Shown here piece by piece: positions 10,155 to 17,991 of a stretch of 17,991 nt of DNA (position 1 is its first letter; each line of letters opens with the position of its first letter). The notes beneath the pieces were generated by a model. That model was not told the DNA's origin and ran no database searches. It worked only from the letters and a program-made list of their open reading frames with translations. The translations under genes were made by a program, and so were the position numbers. The DNA comes from Stemphylium vesicarium (taxonomy: Eukaryota; Ascomycota; Dothideomycetes; Pleosporales; Pleosporaceae), in contig QXCR01000316.1 of NCBI GenBank assembly GCA_004380135.1, positions 1 through 17,991 on the forward strand, written 5' to 3'.

Positions 10155-11204
10155 GATGGTGATTGGAGTGCTGGCTTTCTTCCTGATCTATCGACCCAGC
10201 GTTTAGATGCCTGGCAGACAGCAGTGGGCGGGCCCTCCCTCTTTCAGGGCCACGAAGAATGGGTTTCGCGGTACCTGACCCGCCTGAGCAAGGACAATGT
10301 CTACTGCTGGGAGGCTAGGCCCGAAAGCCCAACAGACCGTCTGCACCTATCATGTGATGCCTGTATCTCACCGCCTGCTTTTGCGCTACTTCACATCTAC
10401 GCTCGCGTATAATCGACCGCATAACTACAGTCCCTCCCCCTAATCCTTCCCCGGAGAGTCTTACTTCTCCAGTGGCCCGGATCGTCCTGTGAGAGGATAT
10501 GCCCGGCCTTTTCCAATGGCACAACCCTGGTCCTGTTCCGAGCCCGCCGCACGACCTTCTCGCAGAGGCCCTGTCCCCTGACATCTATTCCAGCCATCTT
10601 CCTATCCTGGCGTGTCACAGACATGGACTTGTGCATGGTAGAATGAGAAGACCCACTGTGAAGCGCCACGGATGCCTTGTCCGCCTGTTCTCTGAGTGAT
10701 GAGCAAGGCTGAAGTGTTGCCGAGCATTCCCAGGATGCATGCCCCTGCTCATTTGCCTTCCAATGAGAGGTTGCCTAGAGGTTTAGGAACCCCATTCTAT
10801 GATCTAATGCATTGTGCCAAAGCCCGGTCGGCCTCTTCTCCAACGGCGAATGGAACGCTACCGTGGCGCTCGGGAGTGACTGGCTAGGCCAATACGGGAT
10901 ACGATATTACAATAAGCCGTGGTCTGCTCAGGTCCTCTCCTCATCTTGCTTGACTTGACCGAACCCCCTTGTCAAGGACAGCGCCTCTTTCAATGCAAAG
11001 GCGACATACGATTTGGCGTACGCCGAGCCCCCACAAAGGCTAGCCTGTTCGGTGCCTGTCTGGAAGCGTCTGAAGCACGGCCAGCGGTGTCGGGCGGCGC
11101 TAACAATACAAGAGAACCATGCATCGTCCGCACTTGCCTCACACTGGGCCCTGTCGTTCCTGCTCTAGGCTTGAAAGAAAGACGGTGTGCACTACGTCTG
11201 TTGA
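10155..11204. other. Upstream region of the ABC transporter gene
   Basis: About 1 kb containing the presumed promoter and 5' leader of the minus-strand transporter. Open frames on both strands are at most about 106 codons and resemble no family. I see no RNA gene or repeat before the element starting at 11205. Confidence 0.55.
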
Positions 11205-11383
11205 GGATTGCGTGTAGGAAGGATTGAAGGATTGGACTGAGTTTGTATTTGTGTGAGGCTAGAAATAGTATATATGGGTGAGTGACCGTAAACAGTACTA
11301 GTCCTAGATAGGCATCGCGCCTTTACCAAAGGTGAGTTGCGACTGCAGATGCAGAGCAGGAGAGACCCTGAACCTTGACGACG
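11205..11383 (-). repeat. Dispersed repeat, left copy (inverted relative to 15701-15878)
   Basis: The reverse complement of this segment aligns along about 179 bases with 15701-15878. Identical blocks include 42 bases (11303-11344 against 15740-15781) and 21 bases (11348-11368 against 15716-15736). Both copies end outward with GGATTGCGTG/CACGCAATCC. The differences include many transitions but also transversions and small indels. The conserved unit does not look protein-coding, because substitutions in the shared open frame are mostly replacements. I could not see target-site duplications. It may be a solo LTR, a MITE or another non-autonomous element. Confidence 0.8.
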
Positions 11384-11403
11384 TCTCACGCTGTAGTAGG
11401 CCG

Positions 11404-11511
11404 TATTGATAGCAGGTGCTGCCTGGGCAATCAGACGCAGCGACAGCTGCGAGGATATATTGAGAGCACGAGCTATCTGGGCAGTCAGGTGCTTCAGCAG
11501 CTGCAAGGATC
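11404..11511. repeat. 54-bp imperfect tandem duplication
   Basis: Two adjacent units (11404-11457 and 11458-11511) each begin TATTGA and share CTGGGCA, TCAG and CAGCTGC blocks at the same offsets. The period is exactly 54 bases, a multiple of three. On the minus strand each unit reads as an 18-residue peptide repeat (ILAAAEAPDC... and ILAAVAASDC...), but the enclosing frame lacks a good start and has no known domain. Confidence 0.7.
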
Positions 11512-12021
11512 TCAGTTATGGAAGGAGCAGGCGGCTGGTAAACAGAGTACTTAACACTGCATCTCACTCTAGTAGTTAGCGATTGCAGCTCACCCCTGTG
11601 TGTATCATCCAATAAGATCAGTCGTCGTTAGAGCCATGAATAACCAATTGCATCGGCTGTTTTGGAGCAGACGTCTAGTGCTCAGCCAAACACGGAAGGT
11701 AAGAGTGATCAAAACCATTGCGCAGCTGCACAGGGAGATGAAGATGCAATCGCTAGCGGCTGTATCAGTCAAGGGTATTCAAACGCGTCGCTGGACGTCA
11801 GGCTCAGACGCCATGCGTGCTGATCATACTGACAGATATATCAACATGCTGACCAGGATACTGTCATCATTCCAGTGGATACGGAGCTTCGCTCTAGAGG
11901 AGCACCGCAGTAGCGTTTGGTTAAATGTAAGTTACTAGCATGTGCGGGGTATCTAGCTGCACTGGTTCAAACTATCTTCTTTATTTGAGCTTCCAAAAAG
12001 ATTAGATACAGAATAGTTAGC
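11512..12021. other. Region upstream of the hydrolase gene; possible 5' exon
   Basis: A plus-strand open frame with its first ATG at 11636 runs to a perfect GTAAGT donor at 11927. Its first 30 or so residues are rich in Arg/Lys and have no acidic residue, like a mitochondrial presequence. A phase-consistent join to the acceptor TGCAG at 12026-12027 would add about 97 residues to the hydrolase. The acceptor lacks an obvious branch point and the family does not need this extension, so it stays a hypothesis. Confidence 0.3.
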
Positions 12022-12870
12022 ATGCAGGCTTCCGAGCCCTCAATCTGGAAATGCGATTGCTTCTCTAGCCATGCATCCATGAGCAAAGATACTTCTTCGC
12101 CTCAACTAATTTTGCTATGCCCATGGACTGGAGCTTCCACAGTACATATTCGCAAATATTCCGAATCCTACCATGAGTATTATCCATCCACACCTGTCAT
12201 GGCTATTACGACATCGTTGGCGGATCTTTGTTTTCGCAGCTCCACGACGAAGCAAAAGCGGCTCCTGCCTGCAGTAGAGTTATTGTTGAGCTACCAGCGC
12301 ATCCTAATGCACGTATTCTCCGAAGGGGGAAGTAACAAAGCGTGTGAGCTTGCCGAGGCCTATAGGAAGAAGTGCGGCTACCATCTACCTGTATCCGCCC
12401 TGTGTTTGGATAGCACCCCTGGGGAGCCGCACTACCGTCGACTCTGCAATGCATTCAGCAGGGCGCTCCCACCAGTGCCTTTGATGAGGCCCGCCGGCCT
12501 TTTGGTGGGCGGCGCTGTCCTGGGGTGCACGTGGATCCTGTACTGTGGCCTCCGGGGATTCGAGAACAACGTCGTCAGTCAAACACGCAGACGTCTAGTC
12601 GATGGCGAGTTCTGGGATCTTAGGGCACCACGTTGTTATCTATTCTCGAAGCATGACGTTCTGATTTCGTCGGAAGATATATCTATGCATGCGGATGAGT
12701 CAGCCGACAAAGGAATTCCTGTCATTAAGGTGGAGTTCCAAAATAGCGGACACGTGCAGCATGCAATTCGTGCACCAGAGCAGTATTGGGACGCGATTGT
12801 ACAAAATTGGAAGTGCGTAAGGTCCCTCCCTGCGTGCCGGAAAACCTTATGTGCCGGAAACAGCCAATGA
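12022..12870 (+). CDS. DUF829 / TMEM53-like alpha/beta hydrolase with MITE-derived C-terminus
   Basis: 282 residues matching the fungal DUF829 (TMEM53-like) alpha/beta-hydrolase family. Order of features: LILLCPWTGAS strand and turn (29-39), KYSESYHEYYP helix (45-55), nucleophile elbow HVFSEGG with Ser100 (97-103), ALCLDSTPGEP (126-136), an acid-residue candidate in FSKHDVL (Asp212) and the histidine motif SGHVQHA (His244, 242-248). The usual elbow is FSNGG, and here Asn is replaced by Glu. A hydrophobic stretch at about 155-176 may associate with a membrane. The native homology ends at EQYWDAIVQNWK. From 12820 the codons belong to the inserted MITE, which encodes the last 16 residues and the TGA. 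The pre-insertion gene would have ended at about 267 residues. The substrate is unknown, and family members are esterase-like or uncharacterised. The tail lies beyond the catalytic core, so activity may survive. Confidence 0.85.
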   Translation: MQASEPSIWKCDCFSSHASMSKDTSSPQLILLCPWTGASTVHIRKYSESYHEYYPSTPVMAITTSLADLCFRSSTTKQKRLLPAVELLLSYQRILMHVFSEGGSNKACELAEAYRKKCGYHLPVSALCLDSTPGEPHYRRLCNAFSRALPPVPLMRPAGLLVGGAVLGCTWILYCGLRGFENNVVSQTRRRLVDGEFWDLRAPRCYLFSKHDVLISSEDISMHADESADKGIPVIKVEFQNSGHVQHAIRAPEQYWDAIVQNWKCVRSLPACRKTLCAGNSQ

Positions 12871-12961
12871 GAGGACACGAATAGCATCTTTCCCGACACG
12901 ATGATGTATCTGGTTGGCTGATTCCGTCACACAGGGTTTTCCGGCACACGGGGAGGGACCT
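12820..12961. mobile_element. 142-bp MITE with TA target duplication (Tc1/mariner-pogo type)
   Basis: The ends are AGGTCCCTCCC at 12820 and GGGAGGGACCT at 12961, flanked by TA on both sides (12818-12819 and 12962-12963). The terminal inverted repeats extend about 48 bases; including the TA, 44 of the first 50 positions match. Each end carries a second, subterminal copy of the inner motif: GTGCCGGAAA occurs at 12834-12843 and 12851-12860 on the left, with a matching pair inverted on the right. Such subterminal repeats are typical transposase-binding sites. It has no coding capacity of its own, so it is non-autonomous. The TA duplication and small size fit the Tc1/mariner/Fot1 superfamily. Confidence 0.9.
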
Positions 12962-12963
12962 TA

Positions 12964-13366
12964 GATTAGTATTGATGATCTTTTTCGGTATCCCTTCCTT
13001 CAGCAGGGTGGGGCCGATGTAGCCATTATTTTGCCGTCACATTAGGGTGGCAAGCTACTCTGTCACTGGCCAAGACGATTTGGAGGCAGGCTCGGCTAGG
13101 AGCACCTGAAGAATGAATACATACAAACGCCTCCAATTGTTCTACCTCTATGCAATGTACACATGACCGTGCGATATCTTCGGTGCCATTACTTCATCCT
13201 ACGCGGTCGTCCATCTACTGCCGTCTCTCACAAGAAAGAAGGAATTACTCTTGTATGCTGTCTTGAATATTTGGTAAAGCATGGACAAAAACCGTTGGAC
13301 ACCAATGTTGCGCCTGTTTCTAAGTCTGAACTCATCGTGGTATAGAAAGGCAAGCTATCTCGTCAA
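12964..13366. other. Region between the hydrolase and CAP genes
   Basis: Four hundred bases downstream of the MITE, containing the presumed 3' end signals of two convergent genes. A 60-codon plus-strand frame at 13163-13345 resembles nothing known. No repeat or RNA gene is seen. Confidence 0.5.
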
Positions 13367-14047
13367 TCACGCCAGATCACAACACCAAATCCCTGCATCC
13401 AGCGCACACCCGATCCGAGAGTAGTCGTCTGATGTCAGGATCTCTGCGTGGCCTGTTTGTCCATTATAGGCCCAGCCATCAGACTCGCTTAGACATACAT
13501 TGCCCAACCCCGGAAGGCTCGGTATCTCGCAAAGCCACCCGCCTACAAAAACATGCTCGAAACCACCAGCATCGCCAGGAGCTAGCACTTGGCCTAAAGT
13601 GCCGGGATGGAGCTCGTGGATCATGACGCCGTTGCTAGCTACTACCGTGTCCCTAGCGTTCGACTCAAGCTTGGGATCGTGCATAAGGATCTTCATACCC
13701 ATCTTACCACGCCATTCGTTAACAACCTCCATGTACCCGGCAGGGGGCATTGAAGGCTTGTTCGTGGATGCTGGCGCTGTATACGTAGAGGTCAGGACAA
13801 CGGTCAAAGTAGAGAGCGCAGGGGTTTCCAAAGTGCTAGACGGAACGTGCGGGTCTTCCTCCATCTGACCGGACGTTGCGGAGATGCTAGGAGGGAGCGA
13901 CGTAGCAGTGATGTGCACTTCACTCCCACAAGCCGCGTATCCAACAGCTCGCACACCCATGGACGCGAATGCGGGGTCACCGGAAATCGCCTGGGCCATG
14001 GCCCGGCAATTCAACACAGCCAGCCCTACAAGCCCGCTAATCAGCAT
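13367..14047 (-). CDS. Secreted CAP (SCP/PR-1-like) domain protein, divergent
   Basis: 226 residues from the ATG at 14047. A hydrophobic N-terminus (MLISGLVGLAVLNC..., possible cleavage after AMAQA) suggests a secreted or cell-wall protein. A Thr/Ser/Pro-rich spacer (about 48-103) may be O-glycosylated. The CAP domain fills about 104-226: the helix YMEVVNEWRGKMG, an early His in MIHELHPGTLG (His144 or His147), WLCE (Glu174) and GHAEIL (His200), matching the CAP1 signature, then the terminal IGCALDAGIWCC. Position 153 is Gln in GQV where the family usually has Glu in GEN, so the acidic/histidine tetrad is incomplete. CAP proteins bind sterols or lipids, and some fungal ones are pathogenesis-related; neither is shown here. 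The open frame continues upstream to an ATG at 14425, but that part is unlike a leader. The ATG at 14089 is a reasonable alternative start. Confidence 0.75.
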   Translation of the reverse strand: MLISGLVGLAVLNCRAMAQAISGDPAFASMGVRAVGYAACGSEVHITATSLPPSISATSGQMEEDPHVPSSTLETPALSTLTVVLTSTYTAPASTNKPSMPPAGYMEVVNEWRGKMGMKILMHDPKLESNARDTVVASNGVMIHELHPGTLGQVLAPGDAGGFEHVFVGGWLCEIPSLPGLGNVCLSESDGWAYNGQTGHAEILTSDDYSRIGCALDAGIWCCDLA

Positions 14048-14500
14048 GATGGAGTTTGTGTATGAGACCGCACGAGCCGAGATGGACATGTAACTCACGA
14101 TCTGTGCAAAAGAGAAGGCACTACAAACAACATAAGTGGCGGAAAGTTTGCTTCGCTTACGCGTGGGTCCGTAACGCTTACACGTGACAGAATCGCTGAT
14201 GTTCTCACCATTTGCTGACCTCGAAGCTGCAGCGTGCCGTTGCTGACAGTACACCGTCATTACTGACAACAGCCTTAGCTCTTCCTTGTTTCGAAGCCCG
14301 TAAGCGGAGGTTACCGCCTTGGTCAGTGTAGTGTTGCAGAGGTTACCTGCGGCCTCAGTAAGTAGCACTACATGGACCGTTTGCATATTCGGAGGGCGCA
14401 TGTTTATCCCGGAATGGGATCGCATAGCAATGTAAATGGATTTCGGTGATACATCGAACTTTGGTAATTGTGCAATGTTTTGTAGCTGCTCAGATGATCG
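14048..14500. other. Upstream region of the CAP gene
   Basis: The presumed promoter and 5' leader of the minus-strand CAP gene. The frame upstream of the chosen start stays open on the minus strand (to 14425) but shows no domain and a composition unlike a secretion leader. If translated, it would bury the signal peptide inside the protein. Confidence 0.45.
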
Positions 14501-14752
14501 CTAGCTTGGCTCAAAACCAGGCTGAACCAAGGCGAGATTCCAGTGCCATGGTGGGCTAGAAAGAGAGACAGAAGGCTGCCCTTCGCCTCTGATCATCTCT
14601 ACATATTCATGGCGTACCAGGATCTCAGGACACGCTGTAGGAAACGGTCTTCGAAACATGAAGATCGAGTCCTCGGCAAGTGACCAGGGGTGCTTTCTTC
14701 CACTCAAGATACATCCGAAATGAGTAAAGTAGGTGCCGACGACCATCATCTT
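14501..14752 (-). pseudogene. In-frame continuation beyond the stop of the OB-fold gene
   Basis: After the TAG at 14753-14755 the same minus-strand frame is open again for 82 codons from the ATG at 14749, until a stop at 14501-14503. The OB-fold frame and this segment are therefore separated by one stop codon plus one sense codon. I do not recognise a domain in the segment. It may be the decayed remainder of a longer gene, a chance frame, or translated by readthrough. Confidence 0.35.
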
Positions 14753-15154
14753 CTATGATCCCAGCGGGACCCATCCTTCAAATCCAGGATGTCGCACCAT
14801 GTAGCGGAAGACTTGCACTTTGCACGTCTGTGTAAAACAAAGGTCCGAATCTTCATGGTTTGTGCGGTCTTCATCAGCGCCGCTACTCACAAGCTGCGCC
14901 CCTTCTAAGCTCAGCGATACTTTATCTCCAACCGTGATACCCTCTAAGTCCTCCAAATGGGCGCATGGTCCGGAGAAACGCACTCTAATTGCCTTGCTTC
15001 TGGCGCGCGTCCGCAGTTCGGGCTCGGCCAGGAGCACGGCCAGTTCACGTCTATAAGACGAATACGGCCACTTCACCATGACTATGGCTTCGATCCGCTG
15101 GCATTCGCGTGTGGGCAGCGCTGTACGGCACTCGGAAAGGGATACGTAGTCCAT
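14753..15154 (-). CDS. POT1/CDC13-type telomeric OB-fold domain protein, truncated
   Basis: 133 residues from the ATG at 15154. The sequence contains the conserved pattern of the fungal POT1/CDC13-like single-stranded-telomere OB-fold: YVSLSEC near the start, IEAIVMVKWPYSS, LAVLLAEPELR, IRVRFSGPCA, GITVGDKVSLSLEGAQLV and FTQTCKVQVFR. These correspond to consecutive OB-fold strands and cover nearly the whole domain. Related fungal proteins continue for several hundred residues beyond it, whereas this frame stops at TAG about 16 residues later. The upstream frame extends to 15307 only with a TTG, so the ATG at 15154 is chosen. The product could be a stand-alone OB-fold or a gene fragment; I favour a fragment. 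The family match is from recalled pattern, without a search. Confidence 0.65.
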   Translation of the reverse strand: MDYVSLSECRTALPTRECQRIEAIVMVKWPYSSYRRELAVLLAEPELRTRARSKAIRVRFSGPCAHLEDLEGITVGDKVSLSLEGAQLVSSGADEDRTNHEDSDLCFTQTCKVQVFRYMVRHPGFEGWVPLGS

Positions 15155-15700
15155 GATGTGTGAGTATCGGAAGTGCGGGAAGGTGAGGGGAAATGGCACG
15201 ATGTCTGCGGTCGTAAAAGGGTCATCTTGATATATTTTATAACGCTTACGATGCCTACTCCGGGCTAGACCAACCGAGTGTTGATGTATAGAGGCGACAA
15301 CGAGCAAGTAGCCGGATCTGATGCTGTTGATCGCTGTTCCAATTCCATCGTGAGGGCATAGGCGCGGTCAAAAGGATGTCATACTTTGTCTATCTCCAAT
15401 GTCTCTTACCATGAGCGTCGGGCTAACCAGTATTTTGGGCTTCCAACATCCTGCGCTTTGGAGATTCATACCTAAGCATTTCCAAATTACAGTAGCAAAT
15501 GGGCCTCTTTGATCTTCAACTCTAGTCAAGCACTGGAGTCACGCGGACCAATATCGCGCCTAACAAGCATGGTAGTCTTCTTCTATTCGGTTACATTGGC
15601 CTGAGGGTTCTTCGCTGGATGCACCCTGCGCCTGAGCTTAGTAGTAAAGAGACTCTGAACGTGGTACGAGACCCAGAAAGTGTCGCAAAGTGCAGATGCA
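15155..15700. other. Region upstream of the OB-fold gene
   Basis: I see no gene on either strand here. It holds the presumed promoter of the minus-strand OB-fold gene and runs into the right copy of the dispersed repeat. Confidence 0.5.
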
Positions 15701-15878
15701 GTCTGTCACGGTTTGGGGTCTCTCCTGCTCTGCATCCATAGTCGCAACTCACCTTTGGTAAAGGCGCGATGCCTATCTAGGGCTAGCACTGTTTACCATC
15801 ACTCACCGATACATACTGTTCGTAGCCTCACACAATACAACCTCAGGTCAATCCTCTCATTCTTCATGCACGCAATCC
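15701..15878 (+). repeat. Dispersed repeat, right copy
   Basis: This is the inverted partner of 11205-11383. It contains the same 42-base and 21-base identical blocks and ends with CACGCAATCC at 15869-15878. A 73-codon open frame covering it (15680-15901) is a product of the repeat, not a supported gene. Confidence 0.8.
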
Positions 15879-16858
15879 CCCATATAGTCTCTAGTATGTA
15901 GGGTCGCGACTTTTGCATGCTTAGCAATGGCCGACATCGCTAGTACTTGATCAAGTGTCAGCTGGTTGACTCAAAAAGAGGAGAACAAACCGTAGTTTGG
16001 ATCTTCAGCCAGCCGCCTCGCCTCCAACCCTGATACAGCGCCGCAAGGAAAAAAGGTCGAGCCTACAGCTCAACTCTCTGCAGCGCTTCTGTCCTCACAA
16101 AGGATTTCTGCAGCGCACGGTGACTGTGCCCTGCGTGTTAGCGCATTCGCATGCCGCGCTATCCCTTGACTGGCTTCTTCAGAGCGTCGGGGCCACCTGC
16201 ACAACTGGCGGAAGGAGCAGGGCTCGAAAAGGGCGCACGGCATGCAGCCCGGGCGTGAAGGACAACGCCGCGCCGACTGGGTTATGCAAGGCCCACTGAG
16301 GAAGCCAAAGGGATTGAGTGGCGCTTGGAGGACCTCAATACTATGCCGGCTGGTTTGCGTGCGGGTGGCAATGAGCGGTAAGAATGCACGCAGTTTCGGG
16401 ACGGGGCAAGGGTTTGACCAACGAAAACAGCCACCGCAGCGTTTGCTCCCGGTCCGTGAAAGCGCCCTGACTCCGCCAAAGGACCACGCCCGAACCTTAT
16501 CCAGCCTTTGCTAGCCGTGACCCCTGCCCTCACACAGCTCGTAAAGGGCGAAGGACCGGCCTTGTTATCGTCTCCGGTCAGAGACCCCCGCTAAGAGTTC
16601 TTGACTGCATGTTTCATTGCCCTGTAAGGGCCCAGCGTCGTGGGTAGAGTGACGCCTTGCTTGATTCGCGTAGCTTCACTTTCCTATGCACTACATCATT
16701 CAAACCTCAGAACGAGGCCTTTTGCATCGGATAGATAAGTAAAAGGTAAGCCCCTCCCCTTCTACTCTGTCTACTCCTATCCACAGCAGATTAATCGATC
16801 TGTTAGCTTCTGTCCAGCCCTATCGTTGCGACCCAAAGCCTGCATCTCTCTTAACTCT
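15879..16858. other. Intergenic region before the terminal gene
   Basis: About 1 kb with no recognised gene. The central part (about 16190-16500) is GC-richer and carries overlapping open frames on both strands of at most 100 codons, none family-like. TCTGCAGCGC occurs twice, 31 bases apart, near 16077 and 16108. The 3' part is the presumed promoter of the gene starting at 16859. Confidence 0.5.
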
Positions 16859-17952
16859 ATGGGCGGTGAACCCGTTGACGTGGAGGTGGGCTCCTTGAAT
16901 TATTCGGTGAGTTCCATCGAGGAATGCAATTATCACAAGCCGAATCCTTCGCTCGCAGGAGGATACCTTGGATCAGACTTTGTGGTTCCAATGCAGCAAG
17001 GACCAGCAGATCCCCCTCCCTTTCCTCCTCCACCACCGGTAGGATAAGCATACATTCATTAGGATGACGAGAGAGAAATAGACTAATATTCACATAGCCT
17101 CCACCATTTACTAGTGTACTTCAGCCTCTGCACATTCCGAATTCCTTTCCACCACAACCACCACCACCACCTCCTCCGCCCGCTCCTGTGCACTTCGAGT
17201 CTTCGTTCAAACCGGACATAGAAGTAGAAACGCCAAACGAATTCATACCAGAGCAAGATGCGGATGAGTCCATCCACTTTATCGAAAGCCAGTTTATCAG
17301 GATTGCCCTTCACCACCGCAACGTTCTGGTCACACGCCACCAGGCCACCGCGACAGAATTCAAGGAATACGAATGGCTTCTGCGATTTGGAAGCACCGAG
17401 CTCTGGTACGAGAAGCCGACCAGGGCATTTCTGCGCATGAAGAACGTGGACCCAAGCCACTGTACCCCTGAACTGCTCTCGATGGTGCAAGCTATGCCTG
17501 TTAGACTTGAAACGCCGACCGTATGGGCGTCCGCACCCATGACCACTGCACTCGATAACAACGTGTGTAACTGCGCCGCCGGCCGTTCGAAAAAGCACGG
17601 CTGTACTGGCATCTGCGGGGAGTGCAATGATGAGCAGGGGGAAGCATTGGAAGACACTTCACTTGCTTATTACTTGATTCTGAGCACTTGTCAAGCACGC
17701 GAGCCTTTTCTCCATGGGCCACACTCCAATGGGCACAAAATCTACAGCATGATCCGATGCGGGAGTCGTGATGCTGCTGTGGCTGAAGCCTTCTACGCTT
17801 CGGGCGTGAATGGCTGGAACGTGGCGTTCAGCTGCGTGATGAGGCTCGGCGAGGACTTTGAGGAAAGATCTGGAAAGGCCAAGGTTGTCAAAGACCTCGC
17901 GCAATTGGCTCAGGATGATGAAGATGAGGAGAATGTCCGGGTCTTTTACTAA
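16859..17952 (+). CDS. Two-exon protein of unknown function, proline-rich, with cysteine cluster
   Basis: Exons 16859-17038 and 17098-17952 join in phase 0 to give 344 residues. I do not recognise the family. The N-terminal 60 residues end in a polyproline stretch that continues in exon 2 (about residues 50-88), suggesting a disordered or SH3/WW-binding region. Residues about 105-200 are soluble and mixed, with a hydrophobic/aromatic core (EYEWLLRFGSTELWYEKP). A cysteine cluster follows at C217, C219, C229, C233 and C236, which could bind zinc. A further folded part (about 245-315) contains AAVAEAFYASGVNGWNVAFS, and the C-terminus is acidic (329-338). There is no signal peptide or membrane segment, so a cytosolic or nuclear protein is likely. 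The ATG at 16859 is chosen because the frame extends further only from a TTG. Confidence 0.75.
17039..17097 (+). other. Spliceosomal intron of the terminal gene
   Basis: 59 nt, donor GTAGGA, branch-like GACTAAT near 17081 and acceptor CATAG. Both flanking exons encode proline runs in the same frame, and the intron contains an in-frame stop (TAA at 17044-17046), so removal is needed to join them. Confidence 0.85.
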
Positions 17953-17991
17953 CAAGTACAAGATCAACAGACACCAAAAAAAGTTAAAAAG

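Noticed and set aside
11304..11612. Minus-strand 102-codon frame over the left repeat and the tandem units
   Set aside because: It starts at a TTG, has no domain, and the part shared with the right repeat is not conserved as protein.
14048..14425. Extension of the CAP protein to an upstream ATG (126 extra residues)
   Set aside because: It would place the signal peptide internally, and the added sequence looks like untranslated leader.
14753..14821. Intron removing the TAG of the OB-fold gene (GTGCAA donor)
   Set aside because: A 66-nt phase-0 intron is possible on paper, but it would delete the conserved last strand VQVFR of the OB-fold and uses a poor donor.
17083..17598. 171-codon minus-strand open frame
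   Set aside because: It is antisense to the two-exon gene, and its Trp/Gly-rich part is the complement of the polyproline codons.

Overview
The window looks like nuclear DNA of a filamentous ascomycete, most likely a dothideomycete. It has short spliceosomal introns with GT...AG ends and CTRAY-like branch points, widely spaced monocistronic genes on both strands, and fungal families: a Zn2Cys6 factor, a BrlA-like C2H2 factor, an HMT1-type vacuolar ABC half-transporter, a DUF829 hydrolase and a POT1/CDC13-type OB-fold. The class-level assignment rests on recalled family resemblance, not on a search.

Layout: 1-1652 intergenic; 1653-2819 (+) intron-less C2H2 factor; 2820-5445 long intergenic; about 5446-7285 (+) a multi-exon Zn2Cys6 factor whose 5' end is unresolved; 7641-10154 (-) full-length ABC half-transporter; 10155-11204 its upstream region; 11205-11383 and 15701-15878 two copies of one repeat in opposite orientation. 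They bracket a DUF829 hydrolase (12022-12870, +), a small CAP-domain secreted protein (13367-14047, -) and a truncated telomeric OB-fold protein (14753-15154, -). Last comes a two-exon gene of unknown function (16859-17952, +), rich in proline at its N-terminus and with a cysteine cluster.

The best find is a 142-bp MITE (12820-12961), flanked by TA on both sides, at the 3' end of the hydrolase gene. Its left inverted repeat supplies the last 16 codons and the stop. Removing the element with one TA copy restores a reading frame that ends two codons later (V-D-stop), so the pre-insertion gene end can be read from the sequence. The interval between the opposed repeats also holds the broken OB-fold gene and a 54-bp tandem duplication, and looks like rearranged accessory sequence.

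The genes do not form an evident cluster or pathway. The transporter is a housekeeping-type detoxification gene. The two transcription factors are unrelated in type and have no visible target relationship with their neighbours. I found no rRNA, convincing tRNA, CRISPR array or intact autonomous transposon.
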